DNA of 64,000 nucleotides from Halopelagius fulvigenes (GTDB lineage Archaea; Halobacteriota; Halobacteria; Halobacteriales; Haloferacaceae). The stretch is taken from the NCBI RefSeq assembly GCF_042662625.1, contig NZ_JBHSXH010000009.1, positions 1-64,000 of the forward strand, written 5' to 3'. The notes beneath the pieces were generated by a model. The model searched no databases and had not been told where the DNA came from. It saw only the letters and a program-made list of their open reading frames with translations. Shown piece by piece: positions 1-7,812 of the stretch (position 1 is the stretch's first letter; the number at the start of each line of letters is the position of its first letter). A program made the position numbers and the translations under genes.

Positions 1-136
1 TCTGAGAGTGGGCCTCGGTCATTTCGAACGGGACGATACAGAGACACGAGAGCGTCGCGGAGATCACCCTCACCCGACCGACTCGCGTACCGAAGACCGC
101 TAGGCTTAAGCGCGAGACGGGAATACGATTACCTGC

Positions 137-212
137 GCCAAGGTGGCAGAGTCCGGCCGAACGCAGCGGCCTGCAGAGCCGCCCATCGCCGGTTCAAATC
201 CGGCCCTTGGCT
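137..212 (+). tRNA. tRNA-Cys (anticodon GCA)
   Basis: A full cloverleaf can be drawn. The 7-bp acceptor stem pairs 137-143 with 205-211, with discriminator U at 212. The anticodon stem is GCGGC/GCCGC at 166-170 and 178-182, around a 7-base loop whose anticodon GCA lies at 173-175. The T arm is at 188-204. CCA is not encoded and there is no intron. A TTAA-centred box near 105-111, about 27 bp upstream, is a likely TATA element. Confidence 0.95.
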
Positions 213-381
213 TCCAATTTTCCGCTCCAAGTAAACTCCGTATCTTTCCGACCGTCCGAGCGACGCGCTCCGTTCGTCGAGGAGTCCTGCTCGCAGTCTC
301 CGAACGCACCAGCGAGAACCGAATCCGGGAGAGGGAGTCCCCGGGAGAATTTACTTTGCGACCGAACGCGCTGTAGGAACC

Positions 382-1527
382 GTGACAGACCGCTACGACT
401 GTATCGTCGTCGGCGTCGGCGGCATGGGGAGTGCGACGGCGTTCCACCTCGCGGACCGGGGACTGGACGTCCTCGGGATAGAGCGGTACGACGTTCCGCA
501 CGAGATGGGTTCCTCGCACGGGGTGACGCGCATCATCCGCAAGGCGCAGTACGAGGACCCCGCGTACGTCCCTCTCGTCCGTCGAGCGTACGACCTCTGG
601 CGGGAGTTGGAGGACCGGACGGGGCGAGAACTGCTGCACGTCACCGGCGGCATCGACGCCGGCCCCGAAGACAGCGAAGTGTTCGCGGGGTCAGTGCGGT
701 CCTGCGAGGAACACGGCATCGACCACGAAGTGCTCTCGGCGGACGAACTGAACGACAGGTTCCCGGGGTACGACCTGCCGGACCACCACCGCGCGGTGTA
801 TCAACCCGACGGCGGCTTTCTCGTCCCCGAACAGTGCATCATCGCGCACGTCGAGGCGGCGCAGGCGGCGGGTGCGGAGATTCGCGCCCGAGAGACCGTC
901 GCCGATTTGGCGTCCCTCTCCGACGGGGTGCGCGTCACCACCGACAAGGGAACGTACGAGGCGGACGACGTCGTCGTCACCGCGGGCGCGTGGGCGCGGA
1001 AGCTCCTCCCCGAACTCACCGAACTCGCGGTTCCCGAACGGCAGGTGCTCGCGTGGCTTCGCCCGACGGAACCCGAGCGGTTCGAGGCGTCGAACTTTCC
1101 GGTGTTCGTCCACGCCGCGGACGACGGTCACTACTACGGCTTCCCCCGGTACGACGTGCCCAGCTTCAAGTTCGGGAAGTTCAACCACTTCGGGGAGGAG
1201 GTGGACCCCGACGCGATGGACCGGGAACCGCGCCGGGGGGACGAGGAGATGCTCAGAGCGTACGCGAGGCGCTACTTCCCCGACGGCGCGGGGCCGACGA
1301 TGCGGCTCGCCACCTGCATGTTCACGAACACGCCGGACCACCACTTCGTCCTCGATACGCTCCCCGACGACCCGCGAATCACGGTCGGCGCCGGCTTCTC
1401 CGGTCACGGATTCAAGTTCGCCAGTGCCGTCGGCGAAGTCCTCGCTGACCTCGCGACGGACGGGGGGACGGACCACGACATCGACCTGTTTCGGTTGGAC
1501 CGGTTCGACCGGGCGCGAGACGGCTAG
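382..1527 (+). CDS. solA: FAD-dependent amine oxidase, monomeric sarcosine oxidase / N-methyltryptophan oxidase type
   Basis: 381 aa, GTG start at 382. It is a flavoprotein oxidase that removes N-methyl or amino groups from small secondary amines or amino acids and makes H2O2. The N-terminal dinucleotide fold shows VVGVGGMGSAT (about residues 8-18), followed by the family's ERYDVPHEMGSSHG segment. The C-terminal CMFTNTPDHHF places Cys312 where monomeric sarcosine oxidase binds FAD covalently. Length matches the family. It stands alone between tRNA-Cys and a gene remnant, so the substrate (sarcosine, N-methyltryptophan or another N-methyl amine) cannot be named. The start was chosen because residues MTDRYDCIVVG lead straight into the FAD motif. 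Confidence 0.85.
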   Translation: MTDRYDCIVVGVGGMGSATAFHLADRGLDVLGIERYDVPHEMGSSHGVTRIIRKAQYEDPAYVPLVRRAYDLWRELEDRTGRELLHVTGGIDAGPEDSEVFAGSVRSCEEHGIDHEVLSADELNDRFPGYDLPDHHRAVYQPDGGFLVPEQCIIAHVEAAQAAGAEIRARETVADLASLSDGVRVTTDKGTYEADDVVVTAGAWARKLLPELTELAVPERQVLAWLRPTEPERFEASNFPVFVHAADDGHYYGFPRYDVPSFKFGKFNHFGEEVDPDAMDREPRRGDEEMLRAYARRYFPDGAGPTMRLATCMFTNTPDHHFVLDTLPDDPRITVGAGFSGHGFKFASAVGEVLADLATDGGTDHDIDLFRLDRFDRARDG

Positions 1528-1533
1528 CCGAAC

Positions 1534-1800
1534 TCAGCCGCGGAGTCCCGGATGACAGCGTTCGATGGCCTCGCGGACGGCCTCCTGCCGCTCGACGAAC
1601 GCCAGGTGGTCGCCGCAACGGAGTGTGAGGGCGGACCCGGGACCCGGGAACCGGGGACTCGCCGTCTCGGCTGACGAGTGCGACCAACACTCCGTCCGGG
1701 AGGCTCCCGTCTCACTCGCCGATGGACGCCCGATGGGTCCCGCTGGGCCGACGGCTACCCCCGCGAGGACGGGAAAGAGGACGCTCGGTATCTGCAGTCG
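1534..1800 (-). pseudogene. Remnant of an alpha/beta-hydrolase C-terminus
   Basis: Reading the minus strand, the last codons (about 1650 down to 1534) give LRCGDHLAFVERQEAVREAI. This matches the usual end of alpha/beta-hydrolases, where a catalytic-histidine G-H-L-A-F-V-E-R-P segment precedes the last helix. Upstream the frame loses resemblance: no GxSxG nucleophile elbow is visible and there is no convincing start. I read it as a decayed gene end. It lies convergent with the amine oxidase gene, 6 bp after its stop. The rest of 1800-2066 holds only the promoter of the next gene. Confidence 0.4.
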
Positions 1801-2066
1801 GTCCGCCGGGACCTGCGCGGCGACTCCGACCCCGGAATCGCCACCACGAGCGAAATCGGCCCTGTTCGGGAGTTCGCGCCCGAGACCCGTCGAAACACGC
1901 GCCCTCGGCACAGAACCACCGTCCCCGGTGGTTCGGGTCGGTCGTAACAACGCGGACAGTCATTCTCGATTCTAAGTATCCGGATCCGACGCAAACTGGT
2001 ACGGCGTTCGAACGCGAGTCCCGCGAAACGGTAACCGTTATACCCCGCGTATCCCATGCTCGAACT

Positions 2067-2927
2067 ATGCAACGACGTGCCGCGGCTGTCTACGTCGCGT
2101 TCTTCTTAGTCATCGGTGCGGCGTCGTACTCGCTCATCGCGACCGCACAGACGCCCGAAGTACAGTTCCAGAACCCCAAGTACTCGGTCTCGCAGGGCGA
2201 CACGTTCCGAGTCGACGGGCAGACGTACAACGTGAGTGAACTCTCCGCGAGCATGGAGGGCGGCGGCCACGGCGGCGGCGCCTCCCTCTCGCGGTCGGCC
2301 ACAATAACGTACACCGAACAGTCCGCGGAGTACACCGAGACGTGGTCGAACAACACCTCCGTGGCGGTCGGAAGCAGTAACTGGACCGTCCTCGTCCCCA
2401 ACCAGTCGGACCCCTCGCAGTTCACGCTCCGAGAGGACGTCAATCGAACCACCATCCTCCAGCAGGACCCCAACGCCGACAACGAGACGGTGACGCGGAA
2501 CGGTGAGGAGTACGTCGTCGTCCAGAATCAGGACGGGAACACGATGCTCGTCCCCGCGAGCGAGTACTTCCCCGCCCCGCAGACGCGACAGGTGTCCGAG
2601 GGCGACACGCTCCAGTATCAGGGCAACCAGACGAACGTCGCTAACGTGACCCAAAGCGGCGTCGAGGTGACGTGGACGGCCCCGCGGACGAACACCATCG
2701 ACGTCTCAAGCGGTAGTAACGTGACGCTCAGCAACCAGACGTACCTGGCGCACTTCGAGAACAACAAGACGCTCCAGTTGACGCAGAACTTCGAGAGCTA
2801 CCGCGCTCAGGAGGAGGAGATAACGACCTTCCACACGCAGGAGAACGGCCTGTGGGGAATCGTCATCCTCTGTGGCTCCGTCGCGGTTCTGCTCGTCGCT
2901 CTCGCGTTCCTCCCCTCGCGGTACTGA
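2067..2927 (+). CDS. Membrane-anchored surface protein, function unknown
   Basis: 286 aa. I do not recognise the family. An N-terminal hydrophobic segment (about residues 4-26) and a C-terminal one (about 262-281, ending in FLPSRY) bracket a long polar region, presumably exposed outside the cell. That region has many N-x-S/T sites, as in glycosylated haloarchaeal surface proteins. Two similar units start with SVSQGDTFRVDGQTYNV (about residue 36) and VSEGDTLQYQGNQTNV (about 174), suggesting duplicated small domains. An in-frame extension upstream exists, but ATG 2067 is preferred because it precedes the signal segment and a TTATAC box sits at 2037-2044, the right spacing for a leaderless mRNA. 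Confidence 0.75.
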   Translation: MQRRAAAVYVAFFLVIGAASYSLIATAQTPEVQFQNPKYSVSQGDTFRVDGQTYNVSELSASMEGGGHGGGASLSRSATITYTEQSAEYTETWSNNTSVAVGSSNWTVLVPNQSDPSQFTLREDVNRTTILQQDPNADNETVTRNGEEYVVVQNQDGNTMLVPASEYFPAPQTRQVSEGDTLQYQGNQTNVANVTQSGVEVTWTAPRTNTIDVSSGSNVTLSNQTYLAHFENNKTLQLTQNFESYRAQEEEITTFHTQENGLWGIVILCGSVAVLLVALAFLPSRY

Positions 2928-3122
2928 ACGTCGCCCCCCGCGGCGACCGACCTCTCGATTTTCCGCATCACCACCGCCCGCGCCGTCTCCCGACTCGCGG
3001 GTGTCCCCGTCTGACGCCCGCGTTCACCGCATCCGCCGCCGCGTTCGATTCGACCTGTCGAACATGCCAATCGGTACCATTCGTCTCCCACAAGTTAAAC
3101 GTCTACGTTACCAACTAGGGAT

Positions 3123-3407
3123 GTGAGCGAAGAATCAGGGCGTCGGAACCTCCGAATGCCCAACGACGACGAGATGTTCGCCGTCGTGACGCAGCACCTG
3201 GGTGGAAACCACGTGCGCGTCCGATGCGCGGACGGCGAAACTCGTCTCGGCCGGATTCCCGGTCGGATGAAGTACCGCAACTGGATAAACGAGGACGACG
3301 TGGTACTCGTCGAACCGTGGTCCTGGCAGGACGAGAAGGCGAACATCGAGTGGCGGTATTCGAGCGAAGACGCAGAGCAACTGCGCGCCGAAGGCCACAT
3401 TCAGTAA
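3123..3407 (+). CDS. eif1A: Translation initiation factor aIF-1A
   Basis: 94 aa, GTG start. It is the archaeal homologue of eIF1A, an OB-fold protein that binds the A site of the small ribosomal subunit and helps scanning and start selection. The core shows RMPNDDEMFAVV, a G-G-N-H-V-R-V-RC-A-D-G strand pair, RIPGRMKYRNWI and the DDVVLVEPW strand, all classic for the family. The tail is short. An ATG two bases upstream (3121) is out of frame and ends at once. A GTTAAAC box near 3093 fits a leaderless GTG start at 3123. A downstream ATG (3156) would lose part of the basic N-terminus. Confidence 0.93.
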   Translation: MSEESGRRNLRMPNDDEMFAVVTQHLGGNHVRVRCADGETRLGRIPGRMKYRNWINEDDVVLVEPWSWQDEKANIEWRYSSEDAEQLRAEGHIQ

Positions 3408-3612
3408 TTCTTTCTTCGATCTCGCGGCACGGCGTCGTGAGGCGAGAATGTCCCGCACGAGGGATTTTCACCCCGACCTCCGAGCGACCGCATCCCGAGC
3501 GGTGCGGTCACGCCGCGCCTCAGGCCTTCTGTCCTCGTCCCCGGTGTCGGCGTCGGTATCAGCGCCGGCGTCGGCGGTCGGATAAAAGAGGCTGGGCGTT
3601 CTACGCGCAGGT

Positions 3613-3990
3613 GTGTCCGACAATCCCGACGACGACTTCGACGCGCGCGCGTCGCCCGAGGACGTGGACGACGCGCCGACGGTCTCCTGTACCATCTGCG
3701 ACCGCGAGTGGTCGTTAGCGTACGAACTCGACGAGATGCAGGTCGGAAACCAGTCATTCGAACAGTTCGCCCTCGACCACATGCGACACACGGGCCACTT
3801 CCCCGACGACGTACGGCCGTGGGTAGCCGACTGTCAGAACTGCCGGGAGGGCGAGGAGTTCCTCTCGGAGGGACCGGCCCGCCGGTGGTCGAAGACGCAC
3901 GCGCGCCACACGCGCCACAGCGTCGTCCTGCAACACGAGGAGGAGACCGAGACGGTTCACGACCCCGAGGCGTCCGCCAACTTCGAGTGA
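3613..3990 (+). CDS. Haloarchaeal zinc-binding protein, unknown role
   Basis: 125 aa, GTG start. Two CxxC pairs are visible (SCTIC near residue 27 and DCQNC near 77), together with several histidines (DHMRHTGH, THARHTRH). They look like one or two zinc-knuckle folds in an otherwise acidic protein. There is no signal peptide or membrane helix, so it is cytoplasmic. A GGATAAAAG box at 3579-3588 fits a leaderless start at 3613. It sits between aIF-1A and the convergent alcohol dehydrogenase, and neither says what it does. The paired C/H spacing suggests nucleic-acid or protein binding, but that is inference. Confidence 0.75.
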   Translation: MSDNPDDDFDARASPEDVDDAPTVSCTICDREWSLAYELDEMQVGNQSFEQFALDHMRHTGHFPDDVRPWVADCQNCREGEEFLSEGPARRWSKTHARHTRHSVVLQHEEETETVHDPEASANFE

Positions 3991-4068
3991 GTCGGGCGGC
4001 CGTCGGTCGTCCGTCCCGGGGGTCGTCCGTCCGTCCCGCCGGCGCACCGCCTCGACGGCCGCGGGTCG

Positions 4069-5109
4069 TTACGGCGTGATGACCGCGCGGCCCTCGATTT
4101 CGTTGTGTTCGAGTCGTTCGGCGACGGTGTTGATGTCCCCGAGGTCGTACTGCGAGGTTCGGAGTTCGACGTCGCCGCGTTCGACCAACCGGACCAGTTC
4201 CTGCAGTTCGGTGTACTCGCCGACGAGCGTTCCGACGTAACTGAACTCCCCGTCGACCAGCGTCTGCGACGGTTCGTGGACGTGGCCGCCGTAGCCGACG
4301 ACGTGGTGGTCGCCGCCGGAGCCGGCGATTTTCGGACCGAGCGCCGTCGTCTCGTCCGCGCCGACGAAGTCGATTATCTGCTCTGCCCCCCGGCCGTCGG
4401 TGATGGCGAGAATCTCCTCTTCGACGTTCTGCCCCGTCGGGTCGAGCGTGTGGTGTGCGCCGAGGTCGGCGGCGAGTTCGCGGGCCTCCGCTTTGATGTC
4501 GAGTGCGGTAATCTCCGCGGCGGTCATCGCCTCCAAGCACTGCAGGCCGATGTGGCCGAGTCCGCCGATGCCGATGACGACGGCGTGGTCGCCGGCGTTC
4601 AGTTCGTTCGCGGCCTTCTTGACCGCGTGGTACGCCGTGATGCCCGCGTCGGCGTGCGGCGCGATGTCCGTCGTGTCCACCTCGTCCGGGAGGGGGATAA
4701 CCGCCCGTTCGTTCGTGAGGAGGTACTCGGCGAACCCGCCGTCGGTGGTCAGGCCGGGGAACTCCAAGTCGACGCAGTACATGTCGTTGCCGAGGCGGCA
4801 CTGCCGACAGACCCCGCAGGTCATCACCGGGTGGCAGATGACCTTGTCGCCCTCCTCGACGGTCCTGACCTCCGGTCCGACCTCGACCACCTTCCCGGCG
4901 TTCTCGTGGCCGAGGGTCATCGGCAGGTCCTGGTCCACGTAGTCCGTCCACATCCCCTCGATGATGTGGTTGTCCGTCTGGCACCACCCCGCGCCCTCCA
5001 CCTCGACGACGATGTGGTCCGACCGCGTCGCCTCGGGCCTGTCTATCTCGTCTATCTGTAGGGCGTTCTCCATCTCCTCCGTGTACTCGTGTAGGCGTGC
5101 GGCTTGCAT
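4069..5109 (-). CDS. adh: Zinc-dependent alcohol dehydrogenase (MDR family)
   Basis: 346 aa. It is a medium-chain NAD(P)-dependent alcohol dehydrogenase. Catalytic zinc ligands are Cys43 (GWCQTDNH) and His68-Glu69 (LGHENAG). The structural zinc loop has Cys98, Cys101, Cys104 and Cys112. The Rossmann motif VVIGIGGLGHIG is near residue 175. The gene diverges from the amidohydrolase and DUF59 genes. In actinobacterial propane-monooxygenase operons an alcohol dehydrogenase of this type travels with exactly these two partners (recalled, not searched). Substrate is probably a short or branched alcohol. An AAACATTTAT promoter word lies at 5138-5152, just before the start. Confidence 0.88.
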   Translation of the reverse strand: MQAARLHEYTEEMENALQIDEIDRPEATRSDHIVVEVEGAGWCQTDNHIIEGMWTDYVDQDLPMTLGHENAGKVVEVGPEVRTVEEGDKVICHPVMTCGVCRQCRLGNDMYCVDLEFPGLTTDGGFAEYLLTNERAVIPLPDEVDTTDIAPHADAGITAYHAVKKAANELNAGDHAVVIGIGGLGHIGLQCLEAMTAAEITALDIKAEARELAADLGAHHTLDPTGQNVEEEILAITDGRGAEQIIDFVGADETTALGPKIAGSGGDHHVVGYGGHVHEPSQTLVDGEFSYVGTLVGEYTELQELVRLVERGDVELRTSQYDLGDINTVAERLEHNEIEGRAVITP

Positions 5110-5243
5110 GGTATGCTACGAAATGCCACGGTAATTGCAATAAATGTTTGTAAAAGACCTAGCCGAGTCGGTAATTGCGTTATTTATATGCATAATTAAT
5201 ACACATAATCGTTATATCGTGACGCACGTCAACCACTAGCACG
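5110..5243. promoter_or_regulatory. Divergent promoter region, adh / amidohydrolase
   Basis: This 134-bp, AT-rich gap separates two divergent starts. On the minus strand TACAAACATTTATTG (5138-5152) supplies the TATA element for adh. On the plus strand TATA-like runs occur at 5182-5193 and at 5210-5219 (GTTATATCG); the second is 27 bp before ATG 5244, predicting a near-leaderless mRNA. ATGCATAATTAAT around 5189-5201 could hold an operator. Confidence 0.6.
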
Positions 5244-6329
5244 ATGTACAGAGGCACCGGAGAAGGACGCTGGGAGAACGAAGACGACGTGTTCGTCATC
5301 GACTCGCACATCCACTTTTGGGACGCGAGCGAGGAGAACATCGTCCACGAGGGTGGCGAGGAGTTCATTCGCTGCTTCTACGACTACCACACCGGGTTCA
5401 CGCCGGCGGACCGGGAGTGGACGCTCGAAGAGTACCGGAAGTACTCGAAAGAGCGGATGTTGGACGACCTGTTCGGCAACGGCATGGTCGATATGGGCAT
5501 ATTCCAACCGACCCACCTCGAAGAGTTCTACGAGGAGGGGTTCAACACCGTCGACGACAACGCGGCGTTCGCCGAGGACCACGCCGAGCGATTCATCGTC
5601 AACGGTCGGTTCGACCCGCGGGAGGGCGAGGAGGGACTCCGCGAACTCGAACGGCAGAAGGAGGAGTACGACATCCGGGGGGTGAAACTGTACACCGCCG
5701 AGTGGATGGACGACTCGAAGGGGTGGCGACTCGATAGCGACGCGGCGTTCGAGTACTTAGAGAAGTGCGTCGAACTCGGCATCGACAACATCCACCCGCA
5801 CAAGGGGCCGACCATCCGGCCGTTGAACCGCGACGCCTTCGACGTGGCCGACGTGGACGACGCCGCCACCTCGTTCCCGGAACTGAACTTCGTCGTCGAA
5901 CACGTCGGCCTGCCGCGACTCGACGACTTCTGTTGGATCGCGGCGCAGGAACCGAACGTCTACGGCGGACTCGCCGTCGCCGCGCCGATGGCGCAGAATC
6001 GCCCGCGGAAGTTCGGCGAGATAATGGGCGAACTGCTCTACTGGTTGGGCGAGGACCGCATCCTCTTCGGGAGCGACTACGCCCTCTGGAACCCCGACTG
6101 GTTGGTCGAGACGGTGATGAACGCCGAACTCACGGAGGAACAGAGAGACGAGTACGGCGTCGAACTCACCCCCAGCGTCATGCGGAAGATAATGGGCGGC
6201 AACGCCGCCGAACTGTACGACATCGACATCGAGGAGAAGAAAAAGCAGTTCGCCGACGACGCGATAACCGAGGAGTACGGCCTCCAGACGCACTACGAAC
6301 AGGGCGGTACCGCCTCGGCGGACGACTGA
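5244..6329 (+). CDS. TIM-barrel amidohydrolase (amidohydrolase_2 family)
   Basis: 361 aa. It is a metal-dependent hydrolase or decarboxylase of the family that includes ACMSD, PDC hydrolase and related barrels. The N-terminal metal motif is HIH at residues 22-24, after VFVIDS. Later barrel landmarks are NIHPHKGPT, FVVEHVGLPRLDDFCW and ILFGSDYALWNP, whose Asp is the usual catalytic or metal residue. The stop is 1 bp from the ATG of the DUF59 gene, so the two are one operon. In mycobacterial and rhodococcal alkane-monooxygenase operons an amidohydrolase of this type is needed for active enzyme; here no monooxygenase gene is present. True substrate unknown. Confidence 0.82.
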   Translation: MYRGTGEGRWENEDDVFVIDSHIHFWDASEENIVHEGGEEFIRCFYDYHTGFTPADREWTLEEYRKYSKERMLDDLFGNGMVDMGIFQPTHLEEFYEEGFNTVDDNAAFAEDHAERFIVNGRFDPREGEEGLRELERQKEEYDIRGVKLYTAEWMDDSKGWRLDSDAAFEYLEKCVELGIDNIHPHKGPTIRPLNRDAFDVADVDDAATSFPELNFVVEHVGLPRLDDFCWIAAQEPNVYGGLAVAAPMAQNRPRKFGEIMGELLYWLGEDRILFGSDYALWNPDWLVETVMNAELTEEQRDEYGVELTPSVMRKIMGGNAAELYDIDIEEKKKQFADDAITEEYGLQTHYEQGGTASADD

Positions 6330-6330
6330 G

Positions 6331-7233
6331 ATGTCGGTCGATAGCGAGGACGAGACGGCGGAGTCGGCGCCCCGGCGCGCGCCGAACACACCGACCGGAG
6401 ACGCCGTCCGCGCGGCACTCGACACGGTGACGGACCCCGAACTCGACCGCTCCATCGTCGAACTCGACTACGTCGACGAGGTGCGAATCGAGTCCGCCGA
6501 CGAATCCTCGGCGGACCGCGAGACCGCGTCTCGCGACTCCGGCGACTCGGGCGCGCGCGTCATCGTCGAGTTCACGCTTCCGACGGCGTGGTGTTCGCCC
6601 GCGTTCGCGTGGATGATGGCGAGTGACGCCCGCGACGCCGTGGAGTCGATGGCGGGCGTCGCGGAGTGCACCGTCCGCCTGCGGGAACACATGCACGAGA
6701 CGGAGGTGAACGAGGGGGTCAACGGCGGGCGGTCGTTCGCCGACTCGTTCCCCGACGCGGAGGGCGGCGTCGCCGAGGTGCGCGCCACCCTCGACTCGAA
6801 GGCGCGCGTCGCCCGGCAGTACGACGCCGTCGAGGCCCTCTTGGACGCCGGACTCCGACACGAACAGGTGGCCGAGGTGACGCGCGGTGACCTCGAACCG
6901 TTGCCGTCGGAGGGGCGGATGGCCGTCTACCTCCGGGACCGGTCGGTGGGCGTCGAAGTACCCTCCGCGCCGTTGGTCCGGTACCTCCGCAAGGCGGACG
7001 ACGTCAGTCTGTTCGACGACGCCGACGAGCGAAACTCGTCAGCCCGCGAGACGGAGTCTCGCGACGGTGACGACAGGGTGTTCCGGACGCCAGAGGGCGA
7101 CCCGATACCCCCCGAACGCGCCGAACTCGTCCACCGGCGGGCGAGACTCGCCAGCGTCAACATGGACGGGCAGGGCGGCGTCTGCGACGCCCTCCACGAG
7201 GCGCGACGGAAGGAACTCGCCCGCGACGACTGA
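6331..7233 (+). CDS. DUF59 / MIP18-family metal-sulfur cluster assembly protein with C-terminal extension
   Basis: 300 aa. Residues about 13-115 form the DUF59 (PaaD/SufT-like) domain: AALDTVTDPELD, then the LPTAWCSPAFAWMM segment with its conserved Cys. Residues 150-300 form a second, unnamed domain (ARQYDAVEALLDAGLRHEQVA...). DUF59 proteins help mature iron-sulfur or diiron enzymes. It is co-transcribed with the amidohydrolase (1-bp gap). The gene is interrupted by two palindromic insertions encoding hydrophilic linkers, inside the DUF59 strand pair (residues about 56-69) and in the C-terminal part (about 233-246). The downstream neighbour is convergent, so the operon ends here. Confidence 0.78.
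   Translation: MSVDSEDETAESAPRRAPNTPTGDAVRAALDTVTDPELDRSIVELDYVDEVRIESADESSADRETASRDSGDSGARVIVEFTLPTAWCSPAFAWMMASDARDAVESMAGVAECTVRLREHMHETEVNEGVNGGRSFADSFPDAEGGVAEVRATLDSKARVARQYDAVEALLDAGLRHEQVAEVTRGDLEPLPSEGRMAVYLRDRSVGVEVPSAPLVRYLRKADDVSLFDDADERNSSARETESRDGDDRVFRTPEGDPIPPERAELVHRRARLASVNMDGQGGVCDALHEARRKELARDD
6517..6535. repeat. Intragenic palindromic element, copy 1
   Basis: Perfect 8-bp inverted repeat CGCGAGAC-cgc-GTCTCGCG inside the DUF59 gene. It starts on a codon boundary and encodes R-E-T-A-S-R-D within the hydrophilic stretch ESSADRETASRDSGDSGA, which splits the two strands of the DUF59 fold. Confidence 0.65.
7037..7072. repeat. Intragenic palindromic element, copy 2
   Basis: The inner perfect palindrome CGCGAGAC-gga-GTCTCGCG (7045-7063) is flanked by a further pair, CGTCA (7037-7041) and TGACG (7068-7072). 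It is in frame in the DUF59 gene, starts on a codon boundary, and encodes R-E-T-E-S-R-D inside NSSARETESRDGDD. It has the same arms as copy 1, 500 bp away in the same gene. Confidence 0.65.
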
Positions 7234-7263
7234 GGTGGGGGACGACTCCCGTCGCCGTCTCTC

Positions 7264-7455
7264 TCACCCGTCGGCGTCCGGTCCCGTCGCCGTCCTCTCA
7301 CTCCCGTCGGCGTCCGGTTCGCCGTGGGTCGTCCGCGAGAGACCGTATCGTCCGCGTTCTCGGAACTCGCTGCTGCTCCATCCGCACGACGGACACTCGC
7401 CGTCGTCGTAGTCGAACGTGGTACTGCACCGAAGGCACCGCGTCTCTCTCGTCAT
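7264..7455 (-). CDS. Small zinc-ribbon protein
   Basis: 63 aa. It opens with RCLRCSTTFDYDDGECPSCG, a pair of CxxC knuckles 12 residues apart, the pattern of a rubredoxin-like or zinc-ribbon fold. The remainder is charged and probably disordered. Haloarchaea encode many such zinc micro-proteins of 40-80 aa, a few of which affect motility, biofilm or adhesion; no role can be assigned here. It is convergent with the DUF59 gene and divergent from the next zinc micro-protein. A CTATGAACATAG palindrome at 7473-7484 overlaps the expected promoter position. Confidence 0.72.
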   Translation of the reverse strand: MTRETRCLRCSTTFDYDDGECPSCGWSSSEFRERGRYGLSRTTHGEPDADGSERTATGPDADG

Positions 7456-7561
7456 AGTGGTATGTGGTAACTATGAACATAGATACGTTACGCCGCGCTC
7501 CGGTCGCACTCGGTGATAATCGGACCGAAAGGATGATAGCCTATGTCATATTCTGACGTGT

Positions 7562-7774
7562 ATGAGTATCGAACGTCCGCCCGCCGTCCCGCGGGAGTGG
7601 TGCCCGGACTGCGGCGAGGAGATGCTGTTCAGTGGCACACAGTCGGCCGGTTACGCGCAGTTCTTCTGCGAGCACTGCCGGTACCGCCGCGACAGGTTCG
7701 TCGGCGTCTCGGCCGTCGAGGAGGCGCAGGTCTGCGACGGGGAGCGCGACGGTTCGGCGTCCGGCGCGGACTGA
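7562..7774 (+). CDS. Small zinc-ribbon protein
   Basis: 70 aa. Two knuckles, WCPDCG (residues 13-18) and FCEHC (about 35-39), with 17 residues between them, predict one zinc site. The middle has aromatic residues (GYAQFF). The tail is acidic and low-complexity. No signal peptide. It is convergent with the Rieske ferredoxin gene. Together with the 63-aa protein it forms a divergent pair of zinc micro-proteins in the middle of a catabolic region, which could make them local regulators or assembly helpers; this is inference only. Confidence 0.72.
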   Translation: MSIERPPAVPREWCPDCGEEMLFSGTQSAGYAQFFCEHCRYRRDRFVGVSAVEEAQVCDGERDGSASGAD

Positions 7775-7812
7775 CCGAGAGTCCGCCTCCCGGCGCGTCC
7801 GCGGCCCGACGC

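Noticed and set aside
1..22. Possible start of a minus-strand gene (ATG complement at 20-22, reading MTEAHSQ) leaving the window
   Set aside because: Only seven codons are visible and no clear promoter or ribosome site supports it.
106..639. Minus-strand frame of 177 codons over tRNA-Cys and the oxidase start
   Set aside because: It is antisense to a tRNA and to a well-supported gene and has no family resemblance.
3408..3612. Possible extra gene between aIF-1A and the zinc protein
   Set aside because: Open frames on both strands are Arg/Ser-rich and lack promoters; only the leaderless promoter of the next gene is visible.
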